From contig URFU01000018.1 in assembly GCA_900547125.1 (NCBI GenBank), positions 1-25,571 of the forward strand: a stretch of 25,571 nucleotides of DNA. Direction: 5' to 3'. This document shows, in pieces, positions 24,013 through 25,571 of this stretch. The position numbers and the translations under genes were made by a program. Each line of letters begins with the position of its first letter. Position 1 is the first letter of the stretch. This DNA is from an uncultured Collinsella sp. (GTDB taxonomy: Bacteria; Actinomycetota; Coriobacteriia; Coriobacteriales; Coriobacteriaceae). The notes below the pieces were generated by a model. It saw only the letters and a list, made by a program, of their open reading frames with translations, did not search any database and was not told the DNA's origin.

Positions 24013-24077
24013 GTTGCGGTGAAATACGGACTGTTGAGGCCTTTAAAGGCATAAAACAGTCCGTATTACACCGCTAC
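24013..24077. repeat. Intergenic palindromic repeat, copy 3
   Basis: Arms at 24013-24035 and 24055-24077 would pair over 23 bp with two mismatches, both in the right arm (ATTACACCGCTAC against the expected ATTTCACCGCAAC). The core GTTGCGGTGAAATACGGA is shared with copy 2. The centre holds the small palindrome GCCTTTAAAGGC. It lies between the convergent AbiEi-like and PIN genes. Confidence 0.92.
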
Positions 24078-24094
24078 TTAGAAGGGGATGGGGG

Positions 24095-24571
24095 TTAGCT
24101 GCGGGGTTGGTGGCGGAGCTTGTCGATGGTGGAGTCGGTGCTTCGGCTGCGGGCTTCGGCGGCGCGGTCGCGGGTTTCGGCTGCGGTTTGGCGCTTGCGG
24201 CGATAATCGATCATGCCTTGGATGATGGGCTTGCCAAAGCTCACGACATCATCGTTGTAGATGGCGGTTCGGGCTGCGAGGAGGCAGTCGGTAAAGTCCA
24301 TATGCGTTTTGCCAAAGAGTTTGACGGCAAGGGCGACAACGGTGGGCTCGTCGACCATGACGTCATCGAGCAGCCTTTTCATGGCCGCAGCAATATCAAC
24401 GCGGGGAACCTTATAGACGTCGCGTAGCGTGACCACGACGCGCGTGATGATTTCGGGGTAGACGCGAGCGGTGCGCGTGGCGATGACCTTGGCAGCGCGC
24501 GGTGACAGGACCTCGTCGTCGTCAAGCAGGTAGCGTAGGATGACGGTCTCGTCGATGATGGTGCTACTCAT
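24095..24571 (-). CDS. PIN-domain toxin of a type II toxin-antitoxin pair
   Basis: This 158-residue VapC-like PIN protein has the N-terminal acidic residue in IIDETVILRYLLDDD (D7), the second in YPEIITRVVVTL (E40), and MDFTDCLLAA (D92, D95). The usual last acidic position (TFDK in many PIN toxins) reads SFGK here, so one metal ligand may be lost or shifted to the preceding NDD. The C-terminus is extended by about 30 basic, charged residues. PIN toxins cut RNA using magnesium. Its ATG overlaps the antitoxin stop by eight bases, so the pair is translationally coupled. Activity cannot be judged from sequence. Confidence 0.8.
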   Translation of the reverse strand: MSSTIIDETVILRYLLDDDEVLSPRAAKVIATRTARVYPEIITRVVVTLRDVYKVPRVDIAAAMKRLLDDVMVDEPTVVALAVKLFGKTHMDFTDCLLAARTAIYNDDVVSFGKPIIQGMIDYRRKRQTAAETRDRAAEARSRSTDSTIDKLRHQPRS

Positions 24572-24887
24572 GGATATCTACTTCCTCGGGACCCAAAATC
24601 GAATCGTCGCTTTCTGTAGCAAGGTACTCAATCCAGGCATTGCGCTCCTCGGCGCGGCGATTGGGGTCACCATATGCTTTGAGCGATCCATAGGCCGCGG
24701 TGCCGTCCTTTGAGCGCACAGCGACCGGCTGAAAGGGGAGCTTGCGCATCAAAATGCTTTGCGCGACAAATAGACGAACGGCCTCGGCGAGCGATGTGCC
24801 CATGGCGTCGTAGAGGCGCTCGGCATGCTGCTTGTCTTCCTCGCGAATGCGCACCTGCAGGATGGCTCGTTTTTGAGTCGATGACAT
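24564..24887 (-). CDS. RelB/DinJ family antitoxin
   Basis: This 107-residue protein has a ribbon-helix-helix N-terminus: ILQVRIREEDKQHAERLYDAMGTSLAEAVRLFV, then RKLPFQP, the RelB/DinJ pattern. The acidic C-terminal tail (ESDDSILGPEEVDIHE) would wrap the toxin. It should bind and neutralise the PIN protein encoded next and repress the shared promoter. Pairing of a DinJ-like antitoxin with a PIN toxin, instead of a RelE/YafQ toxin, is less usual. The ATG at 24887 follows GGGAGG by six bases. Confidence 0.85.
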   Translation of the reverse strand: MSSTQKRAILQVRIREEDKQHAERLYDAMGTSLAEAVRLFVAQSILMRKLPFQPVAVRSKDGTAAYGSLKAYGDPNRRAEERNAWIEYLATESDDSILGPEEVDIHE

Positions 24888-25200
24888 CACTGGCCTCCCT
24901 TAGCTAGCGTGCAATATAGTCGGTCAAATGCGGCAACCGCCGACATCTTAGAATCTTATAACCATTACTTTATTTTACTCAAGTAAATAACCATTAACGC
25001 GAATACAAACGTACTACATCCAAAATAAGAGCGTGCAAAAATCTCTTAGGCGTACGCATGTAATACACTCACCTTTATAGCTTCTAGAGAATAATTCCAA
25101 CCTGCCAAAACCCCTGCAATACACCCGTATTGCAGGGCCTATACTCAAGTTTGCCCCAGGCAACTGCGTATATTTAACCTGTATATCGTTGGAGGAACTC
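24888..25200. promoter_or_regulatory. AT-rich regulatory gap with palindromes
   Basis: No gene is seen in these ~310 bases. Two copies of ATAACCATTA (24958-24967, 24987-24996) flank the palindrome TTTACT-CA-AGTAAA (24974-24987). TTCTAGAGAATAATT (25082-25096) shares AGAGAATAATT with the palindrome upstream of modA. A perfect 11-bp hairpin CCCTGCAATAC-ACCC-GTATTGCAGGG is at 25112-25137, and TTGCC-CCA-GGCAA is near 25152. TATATT near 25171 could be a -10 box. These look like sites for regulators of the antitoxin gene on one side and the Fe-S gene on the other. Confidence 0.45.
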
Positions 25201-25304
25201 TATCGAAGCGCCTGTTTCGCCGCATGCGCTCGATACGCCGATGCCGGACCACGGGCGGTCCGGGGCAACGTCGACAGGGTCTCTCCGGCATGGGATTCAG
25301 GAGG
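25201..25304 (+). promoter_or_regulatory. Structured 5' leader of the Fe-S gene (riboswitch-like)
   Basis: TATCGAAGCGC (25201-25211) pairs with GCGCTCGATA (25226-25235), with one bulged A. ATGCCGGA (25241-25248) pairs with TCCGGCAT (25284-25291). An alternative hairpin uses the same left arm: TGCCGGACC with GGTCC plus GGCA (25242-25266). The two are mutually exclusive and lie just before AGGAGG (25299-25304). This is consistent with a ligand-sensing switch. A molybdenum cofactor RNA is a possibility but is not established. Confidence 0.45.
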
Positions 25305-25306
25305 GA

Positions 25307-25571
25307 GTGAACAACAAGGGCAAAAAACGAGTCGTGGCTGATTCATCACGCAGCAAAGGGTGACAAACCAGTAAGGCGGCGTGCATCGAGGCACACGATA
25401 TTCCCGGCAACATCGCCGCGCCGCGCCTACGCGTGACGCGTACGTACGAGATCTCCGCACCGGTGGCTTGCCATCACTGCGAGGATGCTCCGTGCGCGAA
25501 GGCCTGTCCTACGGGCGCCTTGTTCTTTGATCCAAAGAACCATCGCATCGGCGTCAACGAGGACAACTGCA
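25307..25571 (+). CDS. HydN/FdhB-like 4Fe-4S protein, partial, with in-frame UGA
   Basis: This frame runs off the right edge. From GTG at 25307 it reads MNNKGKKRVVADSSR, SKG, then TGA at 25361, then QTSKAACIEAHDIPGN. Further on, VACHHCEDAPCAKACPTGAL (from about residue 57) is an intact second 4Fe-4S cluster, typical of electron-transfer subunits of formate dehydrogenases, hydrogenases and DMSO reductase-type enzymes. In homologues the first cluster is CxxCxxCxxxC. Here those positions are S, UGA, S and C. Either the UGA is selenocysteine (a GTGC-ATCGAG-GCAC hairpin starts 17 bases after it) or the gene is decaying. AGGAGG is only two bases from the GTG, which is unusually close. Confidence 0.65.

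Noticed and set aside
25112..25137. Perfect hairpin as a terminator
   Set aside because: There is no T-run on the plus strand, and on the minus strand it would lie upstream of the antitoxin gene with nothing to terminate; an operator or structural role is more likely.
1..25571. CRISPR array, insertion sequence or prophage
   Set aside because: No regularly spaced direct repeats, transposase, integrase or phage structural genes are visible; the only dispersed repeat is the palindromic element.

Overview
The window looks like the chromosome of an anaerobic, GC-rich actinobacterium of the class Coriobacteriia, most likely Collinsella or a close relative. This is inferred from the GC-rich codon use, strong GGAGG-type ribosome binding sites, the anaerobic Fe-S, molybdenum and selenium genes, and the character of the proteins. 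No 16S gene or other species marker is present.

Layout. (1) 1-5700: the 3' end of RNase P RNA, a structured gap, then yigZ, a C_GCAxxG_C_C redox protein (minus strand), an O-acetylhomoserine sulfhydrylase-type enzyme, a DHA2-like MFS exporter, xpt, and a small GGQ release-factor-like protein. (2) 5700-8250: the first copy of an intergenic palindromic repeat, then a lipid kinase and a CLC-family (possibly fluoride-type) transporter on the minus strand. (3) 8450-13920, molybdenum block: moeA, a mogA/moaB-type gene, then modA-modB-modC. The ModB permease carries an unusual extra-cytoplasmic N-terminal domain. (4) 13930-20965, double-cubane and selenium block: a promoter and a ~330-nt structured leader with a possible 22-codon leader peptide, two double-cubane-cluster reductase paralogues, their activase, selD with an in-frame UGA read as selenocysteine, yedF, a DUF3343 carrier-like gene and a cysteine desulfurase. 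(5) 21042-22700: brnQ and a tRNA-Pro/tRNA-Gly operon with a clear promoter and terminator. (6) 22730-24890: accessory genes bounded by two more repeat copies: an AbiEi/DUF559-like protein and a RelB/DinJ-PIN toxin-antitoxin pair. (7) 24890-25571: an AT-rich regulatory gap, a structured leader and the start of a HydN/FdhB-like 4Fe-4S protein. Its first cysteine cluster reads S-K-G-UGA-Q-T-S-K-A-A-C, so it is either a selenoprotein or a decaying gene.

How it fits together. Molybdate uptake and insertion, selenophosphate synthesis with selenium delivery, and an electron-transfer subunit of the type that serves formate dehydrogenase or hydrogenase lie within 17 kb. This matches a cell that makes Mo- and Sec-dependent enzymes. 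The double-cubane reductases and the selenium genes are consecutive on one strand, which suggests a functional link.

Most notable observations: the structured leader with a possible anti-Shine-Dalgarno before the double-cubane operon; the Sec codon in selD and the possible second one at 25361; a three-copy palindromic repeat found only between convergent units; the fused ModB domain; and several undescribed long hairpins.
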